Assembly: GCA_003116975.1 (NCBI GenBank)
Contig: BGKB01000025.1
Coordinates: 496,001 to 560,000 of the forward strand
Length of the DNA stretch: 64,000 bases
Direction: 5' to 3'
Source of the DNA: Aurantiochytrium sp. KH105
Lineage: Eukaryota > Sar > Bigyra > Thraustochytrida > Thraustochytriidae
In this document: positions 1 to 10,364 of the stretch, piece by piece
How positions within the stretch are numbered: the stretch's first letter is position 1
Layout of the letters: each line of letters opens with the position of its first letter
Position numbers and translations under genes: made by a program
The notes under the pieces: model-generated
The model's input: only the letters and a program-made list of their open reading frames with translations
Databases searched by the model: none
Told to the model about the DNA's origin: nothing

Positions 1-3000
1 TACATTCAGGACACGGTCCGTGAATACAAAAAGACGCAGCCACTCATCATTGAGCTGCGGTCCGAGGCGCTCAAAGATCGCCACTGGCGACAGATTCACC
101 GCACGCTCGATCTTGGGCCCGTTTCTGAACTTACGCTTGGAGACCTTTGGGTTAAAGATCTCAAGCGGCACCAAAAACCCCTTCAGGAAATCTTCCGAAC
201 CGCTCAAGGAGAAATGGCACTCGAGGAATTCTTGCGGCAAATTCGCGAATTTTGGACCACCTACGAGCTTGATCTGGTCAATTTCCAGAACCGTTGCCGC
301 ATCATTCGCGGCTGGGACGAGCTCTTTACACAGCTTGACGAGCACACCAACAGTCTCGCGTCCATGAAGCAGAGCCCATACTTTAAGGTCTTTGAGGAGG
401 ACGCATCTGCCTGGGAGGACAAGCTCTTGCGCATTCGTGTTGTCCTCGACATTTGGATTGACGTGCAGCGCAGATGGGTGTACCTCGGAGCGATTCTCTT
501 TGGCAGTGCTGACATCAAGCAGCAGCTACCCAACGAGTACAGCCGTTTCTCCTCGATTGACGGCGAGTTCGTTTCCCTCATGCGCAAAGTTTCGCGCGCA
601 CCGCGTGTGCTCGAAGTCGTAAACTCCATGCCCAACCTGGATCACTCACTGGGCCGTCTTGCTGATCTTCTTGAGAAGATTCAGCGCGCGCTGGGTGACT
701 ATCTTGAGCGCCAGCGCCAGGGATTTTCGCGCTTTTACTTTGTGGGAGACGAAGATCTCTTGGAGATCATTGGAAACTCAAAGGACCCGGTCAAGGTCCA
801 GCGTCACATGAGCAAGATGTTTGCCGGCATTGTGTCGCTCAAGCTCGGTTCTGCAGCAGAAGGTGGCGACCAAGGCGACTCCGGAAGCGCTGCATCTGAC
901 ATTACGGCCATGGTGTCGCGCGAGGGCGAGGTGGTGCCCTTTGCACCTGGACCCGTTCCCGTGACTGGAAAGGTGAATGAGTGGCTTGGTGGCGTCGAGA
1001 GCGCCATGCGTTCGACCCTATCGACCCTCTTGCAGCGTGCCAACGAGAGCAATCCTCTTTTGGGCGGTGGAGCAGGTGGCGCTCAATCCGGGGAAGACGC
1101 CTTCACTCCTTGGGTGGACAGGTTTCCTTCGCAAATTCTTCTTCTTGCGAGCCAAGTGTCGTGGTGCACCCAAGTCGACGCTATCCTTGCAGGTACATCA
1201 TCGAGCGGCGGTGCCAACACGGAGCAGCAGCTCACGACACTTTGCGACCGCACCGAGCACTGGCTCGGCGTCCTCGCCGAGCGCGTCCTTTCGGGTAACA
1301 TTAGCACCGAGGTGCGCAAAAAGCATGAACAGATCATCACCGAAATGGTTCACCAACGCGACGTGCTGCGCAAGCTTGCAGCCCAGAGTGCCGAGGGACA
1401 GGCTCCGTCGCCTGACACCTTTGCTTGGCTCAGCCAGATTCGCTATCGCTGGGCGCAAGACAAACTTTCTCTGCATATTGCCAGCGCGACCTTTGACTAC
1501 GGTTTTGAATACCAGGGCGTCGGGGAACGTCTTGTTCAAACGCCGCTCACAGATCGCTGCTACTTGGCCCTCACCCAAGCGCTCCACTTTCGTCTTGGCG
1601 GCAACCCTTTCGGACCTGCAGGAACAGGCAAGACCGAGTCCGTCAAGGCACTCGGAGCTCAAATGGGACGCTTTGTGCTGGTTTTCAACTGCGACGAGCA
1701 CTTTGACCTCAAGGCCATGGGACGCATTTTTGTTGGTCTGTGTCAGGTCGGGGCCTGGGGCTGCTTCGACGAGTTCAATCGCCTCGAAGAGCGCATTCTC
1801 TCGGCCGTCTCGCAGCAGATTCTCGATATCCAGCGCGGCCTGCTCGAGCACAAGGCTGAAGTTTCGCTGCTCGATAGGCCTGTGACCTTGAACCCCAACG
1901 TCGGCATCTTTGTCACAATGAATCCAGGCTACGCGGGACGCTCGAATCTGCCGGACAACCTTAAGCAGCTCTTCCGCGCAATCGCCATGATTGAGCCGGA
2001 CCGCGATTTGATTGCTCAGGTCATGCTCTTCTCGCAGGGCTTCAAGACAGCAGAACGTCTTGCCGGCAAGGTCGTGCTCCTCTTCAAGCTTTGTGCGGAT
2101 CAGCTTTCCCAGCAGCCTCATTACGATTTTGGCTTGCGCGCCGTCAAGTCGGTGCTCCTCAGCGCAGGAAACCTCAAGCGAGCCTCGCAGAGCGAAGAAG
2201 AAGCCATCCTTATTCGCAGTCTATGCGACAACGTTGTCCCCAAACTCGTGTCCGAGGACGTGGCACTCTTCCAGACCCTCCTGGCGGGTGTTTTCCCTGG
2301 CGCCGACGTTTCCCCTGCCGAAGCCCGCGAGCTACGCGCCGCCATTCGTCGCGTTTGCGACGCGTGGTGTCTCGAGCCCAGTGAGCGATGGGTGAACAAG
2401 GTGTTGCAGCTTGATCAGGTCCAGCAAATGCGTCATGGGATCATGATGGTCGGCCCCTCTGGCGTCGGCAAGTCGTCCTCGTGGCGTGTTCTCTTGGAGG
2501 CTCTCGAGCTCGTGGACGGTCAGAAGGGCCAAGCTCATGTTATCGACCCCAAGGCAATTTCCAAGGAAGCCTTGTACGGCACCTTGGACTCGAACACGCT
2601 GGAGTGGACGAATGGCATTTTCACGCACACGTTGCGCACGATTTTAAACAATGTGCGTGGTGAAAAGTCGAAGCGCCATTGGATCGTTTTTGACGGTGAC
2701 GTCGACCCGGAGTGGGCCGAGAACTTGAACTCGGTCCTTGATGACAACAAACTTCTCACCCTCCCGAACGGTGAGCGTCTCAGCATCCCCGACAACGTTC
2801 GCATCATGTTTGAGGTCGAGACCCTCAAGTACGCCACCCTGGCCACTGTGAGTCGATGTGGCATGGTCTGGTACAGCGATGACACGCTTCCCGTAGACGA
2901 TATCTTTGCCAGTCGCATCCGTCTCCTCGCGTCGGGCCGCACAAAGGCGGACGCCGCTGCGAATTGGCCGTCGATGGCCTCCTTGGGCCCTGCGCAGACC

Positions 3001-6000
3001 ACCGATGCCAAGAACACGGCAGCGTCTGCCGCTCGCCCCGAAGAGGACCCCGCTTTTGATGACGTCTCGGAGACGCTCATCGAGGCACGGTGTGCCGAGA
3101 TGGTGCGCCCGCTACTCGCCAGTGGATCTCTCGTGCAGGAAGCTCTTTCGATCGCAATGAAGCAGCCCCATGTGATGGATGTCACGCAGATGCGTCTGAT
3201 CGTGTCGTTCTTTTCTCTCATGGGCCGTGGCTTCTCGGCCGTGAACGAGTACAACCAGAATCGTCCCGATTTTCCGATGGAGGAGGCGCACATGCAAGCT
3301 TTCCTCTCCCGCTGGACGCTCTTTTCCGTGCTTTGGGGATTTGGCAGCTCAATGAATTTCGAGGCACGCAAACAGCTGGCGGCAGCCGTGGGGGCGCGCA
3401 CCACCGTTGATTTGCCGACCTCGGACCCGGGCGAACTATGGGCTTTCGAGGTGAATGTCGAGGACGGCGGATGGCGGGCGTGGCAGGACAGCGTGCCAAA
3501 GATGGAGATTGACCCGCACCGCGTCATGGATACGGACCTGGTCATCCCAACCGTGGATACTGTGCGCCATGCCCAAGTTTTGCATGCCTGGCTCGACGAG
3601 CACCGGCCCCTGATTCTGTGCGGCCCACCAGGCTCAGGCAAGACCATGTCTCTCACGAGCGTATTGCAGAGTATGCCGAATTTTGAGCTTGCATCTCTCA
3701 ACTTCAGCTCTGCAACCACCCCGGAGCTCATTCTGAAAACCTTTGAGCAGTACTGCATATACAAGGCGACGAGGACCGGCGTGGTGCTCGCTCCACCGCA
3801 GCCCGATCGCTGGCTCGTCGTCTTTTGCGACGAAGTTAACTTGCCTGTTGCAGATGCGTACGGGACGCAACACGTGATAACCTTTATGCGCCAGATCGTC
3901 GAGCAGGGAGGCTTTTGGCGGCCGCGCGATCTCGCCTGGGTCTCTGTGGAGCGTATTCAGTTCGTCAGCGCCTGCAACCCGCCGACGGATCCGGGCCGTG
4001 TCCCGCTGTCGCATCGTTTCTTGCGGCACACTCCACTACTTCTCGTTGACTACCCCGTTGCCGACTCGCTTCGGCAAATCTACGGCACCTTCAATCGTGC
4101 TCTGCTCAAACTACAGCCTTCGCTCCGTGCCCACGGCGACGCGCTCACAGAAGCTATGGTTGACGTTTACGCTGCAAACAAGGCTCGGTTCTCAGCAGAC
4201 ATTGCTCCGCACTACGTGTACAGTCCCCGTGAGCTCTCGCGCTGGATGCGTGCGCTGTACGAGGCGCTTGGCCAGATGGAAACAGCTTCGGTGGATCTTT
4301 TGGTTCGCTTGTGGTTGCATGAGGGTCTTCGTCTCTTTCACGATCGGCTCGTCACGGACGAGGAACGTGCGTGGTGCGCCGACAACCTCGACAGCGTCGC
4401 GCGCGCACGATTCCCCGGCGCTGACCATGCAGAGGCTCTCCGTCGCCCGGTTCTTTTCGCGAACTGGATTAGCAAGAACTACGTGAGCGTCGATCCGGTG
4501 GAGCTGCGCGAGCATGTGGAGGCCCGGCTTCGCGTATTTTACGAAGAGGAGCTCAATGTGCCTCTTGTGGTCTTTGATGATGTTCTCGAGCACGTGCTGC
4601 GCATCGATCGCGTGCTGCGGCAGCCGCTTGGCCACCTGCTTCTTGTGGGTAAGTCTGGGGCCGGCAAGACAGTTCTCTCTCGTTTCGTGGCTTGGATGAA
4701 CGGTCTCCGCGTCTTTCAGATCAAACTTTCGCGCAAATACTCGCTGGATGACTTTGATGAAGACTTGCGATACATTATGAAGCAGGCGGGATGCCAAGGG
4801 GAAAAGGTGTGCTTCATTTTTGATGAGTCGAATGTGCTCGAGTCGGCGTTTTTGGAGCGTATGAATGCCCTGTTGGCAAGCGGAGAGGTTCCGGGCCTGT
4901 TTGAAGGCGACGAGTACAATGCTCTGATGAGCGCGTGCCGTGAAGCGATCCAGCGTGACGGTACCTCGGGAGCAGTCATTGACACCGACGACGACGAGGA
5001 GGTGTTCAAAGCATTTACTCGTGCTGTTCAGCGCAACTTACACGTGGTCTTCACCATGAACCCGGCGTCGAGCGACTTGAAAAACCGCGCGGCGACCTCG
5101 CCAGCGCTTTTCAACCGCTGCGTCGTGGACTGGTTTGGAGATTGGTCCGGACAAGCTCTGGCCCAGGTTGCGCACGAATTCACGCGAACCTTGGACCTCG
5201 AGGCGAGCGCTCAGGACTACTCACCTCCGAGTATTGAAGCGAGCGACGAGATCGAGGCCAAGCTCGCAGGTGCAGGGAGGTCGAACGGAGACGAGCCTCT
5301 TCGGTATCGTCACGCCGTGGTTGCAACCCTGGTTCTCATGCACGAGTCTGTGCAGGCCGTTTCGCAAGCGCAGGCAGCGCGCCACGAAAATCGTACATTT
5401 GTGTCGCCGCGTGACTACTTGGACCTCATCAAGCATTGCGTGGATCTTTATAACCAAAAACGTGAGCATCTCGAGGAGCAGCAGCTTCATCTCAACATTG
5501 GTCTTGACAAGCTCCGCGAGACGGCCAACCAGGTCGAAGAACTTGGCCAGAGCCTTTCCGTCAAGGAGGCCGAGCTCGAGGCCAAGAACAAGGAAGCCAA
5601 CGCCAAGTTGCAACAAATGGTGAGCGATCAAAATGAGGCTGAAAAGAAGAAAATAGATGCGGAGCGCATGGGCGTCGAGCTTGACGAGCGAAACGCCAAG
5701 GTCGACGAGCAACGCGCCACTGCGGAGGCTGAGCTCAGTCAGGCAAAGCCGGCGCTTTTGGACGCTGAAAAGGCTGTCAGCGACATCCGTCGCGCCCATC
5801 TCGACGAGATGCGTTCGCTGAACAACCCACCCGCTGCGGTCAAGCTGACGCTGGAGGCCGTGTGCGTGATGCTCGGGCTTTCTTTCACATCCTGGGCCGA
5901 CATTCGTCGCATCTTGCAACGCAGAGAGTTCATCCCCGACGTAGTGAACTTCCAGTCCGAGGATCTCACGGAAGATCGGCGCGCAAAGGTGCAAAAGATG

Positions 6001-9000
6001 CTCGAAAATCCTGATTTTGTGGAGGAGAAGGTGCTCCACGCCAACAAGGCGTGTGTGGCGCTCTTCAAGTGGATCGTGTCCCAGCTGGACTACGCCGGAA
6101 TTCTGCTGCGCATCCAGCCTTTGCGCGAGGAGATTGACGAGCTTGCCAAGGAGTCGGAGACCCTTCGAGAGCGCCAAGCAGAAGAAATGGTCAAGGTCGA
6201 AGAACTCGAAAAACAGATTGCCCAGCTCAAAGAGGAATACGCCGTGCTTATCGCAGAGACGGAGACCATCAAGTCCGAGATGAATTCCGTAAAATCAAAG
6301 GTCGAGCGTTCGACGGCGCTCCTCGACTCCTTGTCTCAGGAGAACGAGCGCTGGACCGAGGCTCGCGTCGGCTTTGCGGATCAGATGGCCACACTTGTGG
6401 GCGACGTCCTCTTGTCGGCGGCCTTTATCTCCTATGGTGGCTTTTTTGGTTTTCAGCAGCGTCAGACCTTCTTTGCAGACTGGCGCGCTCTTCTCTCTCG
6501 CTTCGGCATTTCCTTTCGCAAGGGTCTCTCGCTTGTTGAGTACATGAGTCGGCCCGCGGAACGCCTCGCCTGGCACGCACAAGGCCTTCCCAAGGACAAC
6601 TTGTGCGAGGAGAACGCTGTGATCCTGCAGCACTATAATCGTTTTCCACTGGTCGTGGACCCGTCGGGCCAGGCGTCAGACTTTCTCATGAAACACCTCG
6701 AGGACCGCAAGGTTGTCAAGACGAGTTTCTTGGATGCGTCATTCATGAAGCAGCTCGAAAGCGCTCTTCGTTTCGGAACTTGCCTCGTCATCACGGACGT
6801 GGAGAATATTGATCCTGTTCTCAATCCCGTTTTGAACCGTGAAATTCACCGCACAGGAGGCCGCATGCTCGTGCGGCTCGGAGACCAGGATATTGATTTC
6901 AGCCCGAGCTTCTCCATGTACCTGACGACGCGAGACCCGACGTTTCAGTTTGCGCCTGATGTTTGCTCCCGCGTGACCTTTGTAAACTTTACGGTGACTC
7001 CGGCGAGCTTGGAGGCGCTTTGCTTGGGCAAGGTGCTGCGCGCGGAGCGTCCGGACGTAGAACAGCAGCGGGAGGACCTGCTCAAGCTTCAAGGCGAGTT
7101 CCAGGCCCGGCTGCGCGAACTGGAGGACCGCCTTCTCGACTCAATCAATGAGGCCAAGGTCAACATTCTCGATGACGACTCTATCATTCGCACGCTCGAG
7201 AGCCTCAAGCAGGAGGCTCGGGAAATTCAGCAAAAGGCGGCCGAGGCCGACCAAGTCTTGGAAACAGTCGCCGCCACCTCGACGTTTTACTCCAAGTTTG
7301 CGGTTCTCTGCTCGCGTGCCTACTTTGCGCTTGGACGCATGGTCGACGTGCATTTTACGTATCACTTCTCGCTAGCGTTCTTCTTCGAGATCCTCGATGG
7401 ACTCTTGGGTCACGAACCCCAGGACAGCGACGCCAAGTCTTCCTCGCTGAGCCACGAGACACGACTCGAGCGCCTGCACGACCGTTTCCTCGCCGAGCTC
7501 TTTCGCCGCGTCAAGCAGTCGCTGCTAGAGCGCGACGAGCTGCTCTTTGCGGTCATGCTGGCTGCCATTGCGGATCCGGCGCTCGGCGCACGGATCTCGG
7601 CTGCGCTTGCGAGCGACGCGGCCGCGGACCTCGTGGCAGCACGCTCTCTCCTCGAAGATACCCTCCCTGCTTCCGTGCGTGGAGAGGCGGATGTGGCAGC
7701 GCTCGCCCAGACGCTCAAGACGCGGCCTGAGCTGGCGGAACACATTCGCGAGAACGCACAGGCCTGGGCGGAGATGGCGCAAGCCGAGGTGCCCGAAAAG
7801 AAGGTCCCGGATGCCTGGGCCGAGGATCCCGTAGACCGCATGCTTGGACTGCGCATTTTCCGGCCGGATAGGGTCTTTGCCGGTCTCCGTGGGGTCGTGG
7901 ATGCGTCATTTGGAACCAGCTTTTTGGATGCGCAACGCACCATGCTTGACCTTTCGCAGGCCATCCTTAGTGAGGCCAAGGCAGGAACCCCTGTGCTCCT
8001 GTTGAGCACACGAGGCTTTGACATGAGTGGCAGCGTGGACCGTTTGGCCACGACGGCGGGCGTGCGCTGCCGTAGCGTTGCGCTCGGCTCGGCCGAGGGC
8101 TTCCGCGATGCGGACGCCGCGATCGCGGCTGGGGCTCAGGAAGGCGGCTGGGTAATGCTCAAGAATGTGCACTTGGCCAGTGAATGGCTCATGGCTTTGG
8201 AGAAACGCATCTTTGGTATGCGGGCCCGCGCAGACTTTCGCCTCATTCTCACGAGCGAGCTTAACGAGAAGCTGCCCAAGACGCTCTTGCGGCAGAGTAA
8301 CAAGCTTATGTTTGAGGCGCCCAAGGGAGTCAAAGCTAGTTTGCTCCGGTCGTTACAGGCCATGCCGGCCGAAAGGGTCGAGCGCGGTCCCAAGGAACGC
8401 GCACGCTTATACTTTGCGCTTGCGTGGTTTCATGCTGTCCTTCTCGAGCGACTCCGATTTGCGCCTATTGGGTGGACAAAGCTTTATGAGTTTAGCGACT
8501 CGGACCAGGCGTGCGCCATGGATGTGATTGACGAGTGGGTAGACCGCGTAGCGCAAGGCCGTGAGCACGTTGCCCCTGAGGAGCTGCCATGGACTGCGAT
8601 CCGGGACATCTTGGCTGAATCCACGTACGGCGGTCGGATCGACAACGAATTCGACCAGCAAATTCTCGACGGCATCCTTGAGTCACTCTTCGTGCCCCAA
8701 ATCTTTGAGACGGACTTTGCCCTCGTGAAGGGTGGAGATCTTCATCCGCCAGAGGGGGCGAGCAAGGCGCGCTTCGAGTCTTGGGTGGGCGAGCTCCTTT
8801 CGGACAACGACCCATCGTGGCTCGGGCTTGCAAGGACCGCAGAGAATATTTTGCTCAAAAACGAGTCTGCAAGGTTTCAACGCGTCTATCTCCGACTCGA
8901 GGCTGGCGAGCATGTCAGCGCTGTCGCGGGACTCTCGGCTGCTAGCGATGCGAATGATAACAACAAGAGGAGTCACAACGACGACGAAGCAGAGCAAGAT

Positions 9001-9894
9001 TTGAGGGTCCGATTGTCAGCAGCGAGCGTAGAGGACGGGACGGCCGCGCATGCCAAGCCAGCTTGGATGACCCTTGCTGCGCAGCAGGTGCAGATCTGGT
9101 CCGAAAAGGCGGCAAAGGCAGCGGCTCTTGAGGACCTTTGTGCCAGCACGCTTTCGCGCACGGACAATCTTGTTTCGAACCCAATCTTTCGCTGCTGGGA
9201 GCGCGAAGCCCGCACGGCGATGGCGACCTTGCGCGATATTCGCGCCAAGAGCGCGGGTATGTTGGCGGTTTTGCGTGGGGAGCAGCGTATGACAAACGAA
9301 CTGGAGGTCCTCTCAACGCACATCCAGCAGAAGACTGTGCCCGCGGACTGGCAAGCGGTCATGCCGGCAGCAAGTTTGGATGCATGGGTCCAAGACTTTT
9401 TCGTGCGTCTCGAGGCCTTTGAAAAGGTATTGTCTCTAGGAGGTGACGCGGCCTTCCGCTTGCCGCTTCAAATCGACGTTGGTCTCCTCTTCTCGCCGGG
9501 TGCCTTCCTCACCGCGACTCGGCAGCAGGTTGCCAAGGCGCTAGGCCTTTCGCTTGAAGAGCTTTGGCTTCACGCTTCTCTTGGCGAAGGTGAAGGCGCG
9601 AGCTCAGCGGGGTTCAGTTCGCAAGTTATTCTCGAAGGCGGCGGCGAAGCTGCACGTGCTGCAGCGGCTTCAACAAACGCTTCCGCCGAGTCACCGAGTT
9701 CTTCACGCACTGCAGTTTCATGCACCTTCACATGGCGCCACGACACAGCGCCTAACGCATCCACTCACGTCCGTTTGCCGCTTTATGCGAACGCATCTCG
9801 CGCACATTTGCTTTCTGATGTTCATGTGGAAGCAGATTTGGGTCAGGATGTCATTCTTCGAGGCGTCGCACTTATTGCGCATCCAACATTTTAG
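1..9894 (+). CDS. DYNC1H1: Cytoplasmic dynein 1 heavy chain, 5' partial
   Basis: Minus-end-directed microtubule motor subunit. The frame is open from the first base, so the gene starts upstream; 3297 residues are visible, from the linker (ALKDRHW near the start) to the C-terminal domain, ending in TAG. Four P-loops are seen: AAA1 GPAGTGKT (residues 538-545) with Walker B CFDEFN (588-593), AAA2 GPSGVGKS (818-825), AAA3 GPPGSGKT (1208-1215) and AAA4 GKSGAGKT (1550-1557). The stalk coiled coil runs about 1818-1930 and 2040-2120, with the microtubule-binding domain between. The AAA1 context (LVQTPLTDRCY, GQVGAWG-like GLCQVGAWGCFDEFNR) is that of cytoplasmic dynein 1 rather than axonemal dyneins. 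Low-complexity inserts occur after AAA2 and near residue 2980. No intron is apparent over almost 10 kb. The ATG at 214 is internal, not a start. Confidence 0.97.
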   Translation, partial: YIQDTVREYKKTQPLIIELRSEALKDRHWRQIHRTLDLGPVSELTLGDLWVKDLKRHQKPLQEIFRTAQGEMALEEFLRQIREFWTTYELDLVNFQNRCRIIRGWDELFTQLDEHTNSLASMKQSPYFKVFEEDASAWEDKLLRIRVVLDIWIDVQRRWVYLGAILFGSADIKQQLPNEYSRFSSIDGEFVSLMRKVSRAPRVLEVVNSMPNLDHSLGRLADLLEKIQRALGDYLERQRQGFSRFYFVGDEDLLEIIGNSKDPVKVQRHMSKMFAGIVSLKLGSAAEGGDQGDSGSAASDITAMVSREGEVVPFAPGPVPVTGKVNEWLGGVESAMRSTLSTLLQRANESNPLLGGGAGGAQSGEDAFTPWVDRFPSQILLLASQVSWCTQVDAILAGTSSSGGANTEQQLTTLCDRTEHWLGVLAERVLSGNISTEVRKKHEQIITEMVHQRDVLRKLAAQSAEGQAPSPDTFAWLSQIRYRWAQDKLSLHIASATFDYGFEYQGVGERLVQTPLTDRCYLALTQALHFRLGGNPFGPAGTGKTESVKALGAQMGRFVLVFNCDEHFDLKAMGRIFVGLCQVGAWGCFDEFNRLEERILSAVSQQILDIQRGLLEHKAEVSLLDRPVTLNPNVGIFVTMNPGYAGRSNLPDNLKQLFRAIAMIEPDRDLIAQVMLFSQGFKTAERLAGKVVLLFKLCADQLSQQPHYDFGLRAVKSVLLSAGNLKRASQSEEEAILIRSLCDNVVPKLVSEDVALFQTLLAGVFPGADVSPAEARELRAAIRRVCDAWCLEPSERWVNKVLQLDQVQQMRHGIMMVGPSGVGKSSSWRVLLEALELVDGQKGQAHVIDPKAISKEALYGTLDSNTLEWTNGIFTHTLRTILNNVRGEKSKRHWIVFDGDVDPEWAENLNSVLDDNKLLTLPNGERLSIPDNVRIMFEVETLKYATLATVSRCGMVWYSDDTLPVDDIFASRIRLLASGRTKADAAANWPSMASLGPAQTTDAKNTAASAARPEEDPAFDDVSETLIEARCAEMVRPLLASGSLVQEALSIAMKQPHVMDVTQMRLIVSFFSLMGRGFSAVNEYNQNRPDFPMEEAHMQAFLSRWTLFSVLWGFGSSMNFEARKQLAAAVGARTTVDLPTSDPGELWAFEVNVEDGGWRAWQDSVPKMEIDPHRVMDTDLVIPTVDTVRHAQVLHAWLDEHRPLILCGPPGSGKTMSLTSVLQSMPNFELASLNFSSATTPELILKTFEQYCIYKATRTGVVLAPPQPDRWLVVFCDEVNLPVADAYGTQHVITFMRQIVEQGGFWRPRDLAWVSVERIQFVSACNPPTDPGRVPLSHRFLRHTPLLLVDYPVADSLRQIYGTFNRALLKLQPSLRAHGDALTEAMVDVYAANKARFSADIAPHYVYSPRELSRWMRALYEALGQMETASVDLLVRLWLHEGLRLFHDRLVTDEERAWCADNLDSVARARFPGADHAEALRRPVLFANWISKNYVSVDPVELREHVEARLRVFYEEELNVPLVVFDDVLEHVLRIDRVLRQPLGHLLLVGKSGAGKTVLSRFVAWMNGLRVFQIKLSRKYSLDDFDEDLRYIMKQAGCQGEKVCFIFDESNVLESAFLERMNALLASGEVPGLFEGDEYNALMSACREAIQRDGTSGAVIDTDDDEEVFKAFTRAVQRNLHVVFTMNPASSDLKNRAATSPALFNRCVVDWFGDWSGQALAQVAHEFTRTLDLEASAQDYSPPSIEASDEIEAKLAGAGRSNGDEPLRYRHAVVATLVLMHESVQAVSQAQAARHENRTFVSPRDYLDLIKHCVDLYNQKREHLEEQQLHLNIGLDKLRETANQVEELGQSLSVKEAELEAKNKEANAKLQQMVSDQNEAEKKKIDAERMGVELDERNAKVDEQRATAEAELSQAKPALLDAEKAVSDIRRAHLDEMRSLNNPPAAVKLTLEAVCVMLGLSFTSWADIRRILQRREFIPDVVNFQSEDLTEDRRAKVQKMLENPDFVEEKVLHANKACVALFKWIVSQLDYAGILLRIQPLREEIDELAKESETLRERQAEEMVKVEELEKQIAQLKEEYAVLIAETETIKSEMNSVKSKVERSTALLDSLSQENERWTEARVGFADQMATLVGDVLLSAAFISYGGFFGFQQRQTFFADWRALLSRFGISFRKGLSLVEYMSRPAERLAWHAQGLPKDNLCEENAVILQHYNRFPLVVDPSGQASDFLMKHLEDRKVVKTSFLDASFMKQLESALRFGTCLVITDVENIDPVLNPVLNREIHRTGGRMLVRLGDQDIDFSPSFSMYLTTRDPTFQFAPDVCSRVTFVNFTVTPASLEALCLGKVLRAERPDVEQQREDLLKLQGEFQARLRELEDRLLDSINEAKVNILDDDSIIRTLESLKQEAREIQQKAAEADQVLETVAATSTFYSKFAVLCSRAYFALGRMVDVHFTYHFSLAFFFEILDGLLGHEPQDSDAKSSSLSHETRLERLHDRFLAELFRRVKQSLLERDELLFAVMLAAIADPALGARISAALASDAAADLVAARSLLEDTLPASVRGEADVAALAQTLKTRPELAEHIRENAQAWAEMAQAEVPEKKVPDAWAEDPVDRMLGLRIFRPDRVFAGLRGVVDASFGTSFLDAQRTMLDLSQAILSEAKAGTPVLLLSTRGFDMSGSVDRLATTAGVRCRSVALGSAEGFRDADAAIAAGAQEGGWVMLKNVHLASEWLMALEKRIFGMRARADFRLILTSELNEKLPKTLLRQSNKLMFEAPKGVKASLLRSLQAMPAERVERGPKERARLYFALAWFHAVLLERLRFAPIGWTKLYEFSDSDQACAMDVIDEWVDRVAQGREHVAPEELPWTAIRDILAESTYGGRIDNEFDQQILDGILESLFVPQIFETDFALVKGGDLHPPEGASKARFESWVGELLSDNDPSWLGLARTAENILLKNESARFQRVYLRLEAGEHVSAVAGLSAASDANDNNKRSHNDDEAEQDLRVRLSAASVEDGTAAHAKPAWMTLAAQQVQIWSEKAAKAAALEDLCASTLSRTDNLVSNPIFRCWEREARTAMATLRDIRAKSAGMLAVLRGEQRMTNELEVLSTHIQQKTVPADWQAVMPAASLDAWVQDFFVRLEAFEKVLSLGGDAAFRLPLQIDVGLLFSPGAFLTATRQQVAKALGLSLEELWLHASLGEGEGASSAGFSSQVILEGGGEAARAAAASTNASAESPSSSRTAVSCTFTWRHDTAPNASTHVRLPLYANASRAHLLSDVHVEADLGQDVILRGVALIAHPTF

Positions 9895-10364
9895 CCGACG
9901 AGGCCGCCCTTCATCTAGTTTTTTGTGCACCAGCTTCATTCAATCAATCAATCATTCACTTTATGTGGAAGGATTCTTTCCACTTGTAGCCATGCGGCAG
10001 TGCTTCCTCGCAAAACAAAGCTGCAAGCTCGAACAATTGCTTGTGCCTGACCATCACATTTGATATTGCCGTGGCCCGGGTGCTAGAGTAAAGAGGGACG
10101 AATAATGGAATCCTTTGGAGTTCATGGGGGTCATGCTTTTTGCGAGGCTTCCATTCAACTGTCCCTATTGTATGACCCACGCTCGTCCGCTTATCAAGGG
10201 ACTGCTGTCACGATCCTTTGCGCCTGTCAATCGCCTCGTCAATCGCAAGAGACACATTTCGTGCGTCCTTCGCCTTCAGGCAGACCAACAAAACAGGCGG
10301 CCGGCGAAACCTTTGGCATCAATTCGTCAAGCCAAGGGCGCAACGTTAACAGAGCTTGCGAGAG
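9895..10364. other. Intergenic: dynein 3' end and TsaE 5' region
   Basis: Both flanking genes point rightwards. No conserved frame, RNA gene or clear promoter motif is visible. A short direct repeat, GTCAATCGCCTC followed by GTCAATCGCAAG, lies near 10227-10250. Confidence 0.6.
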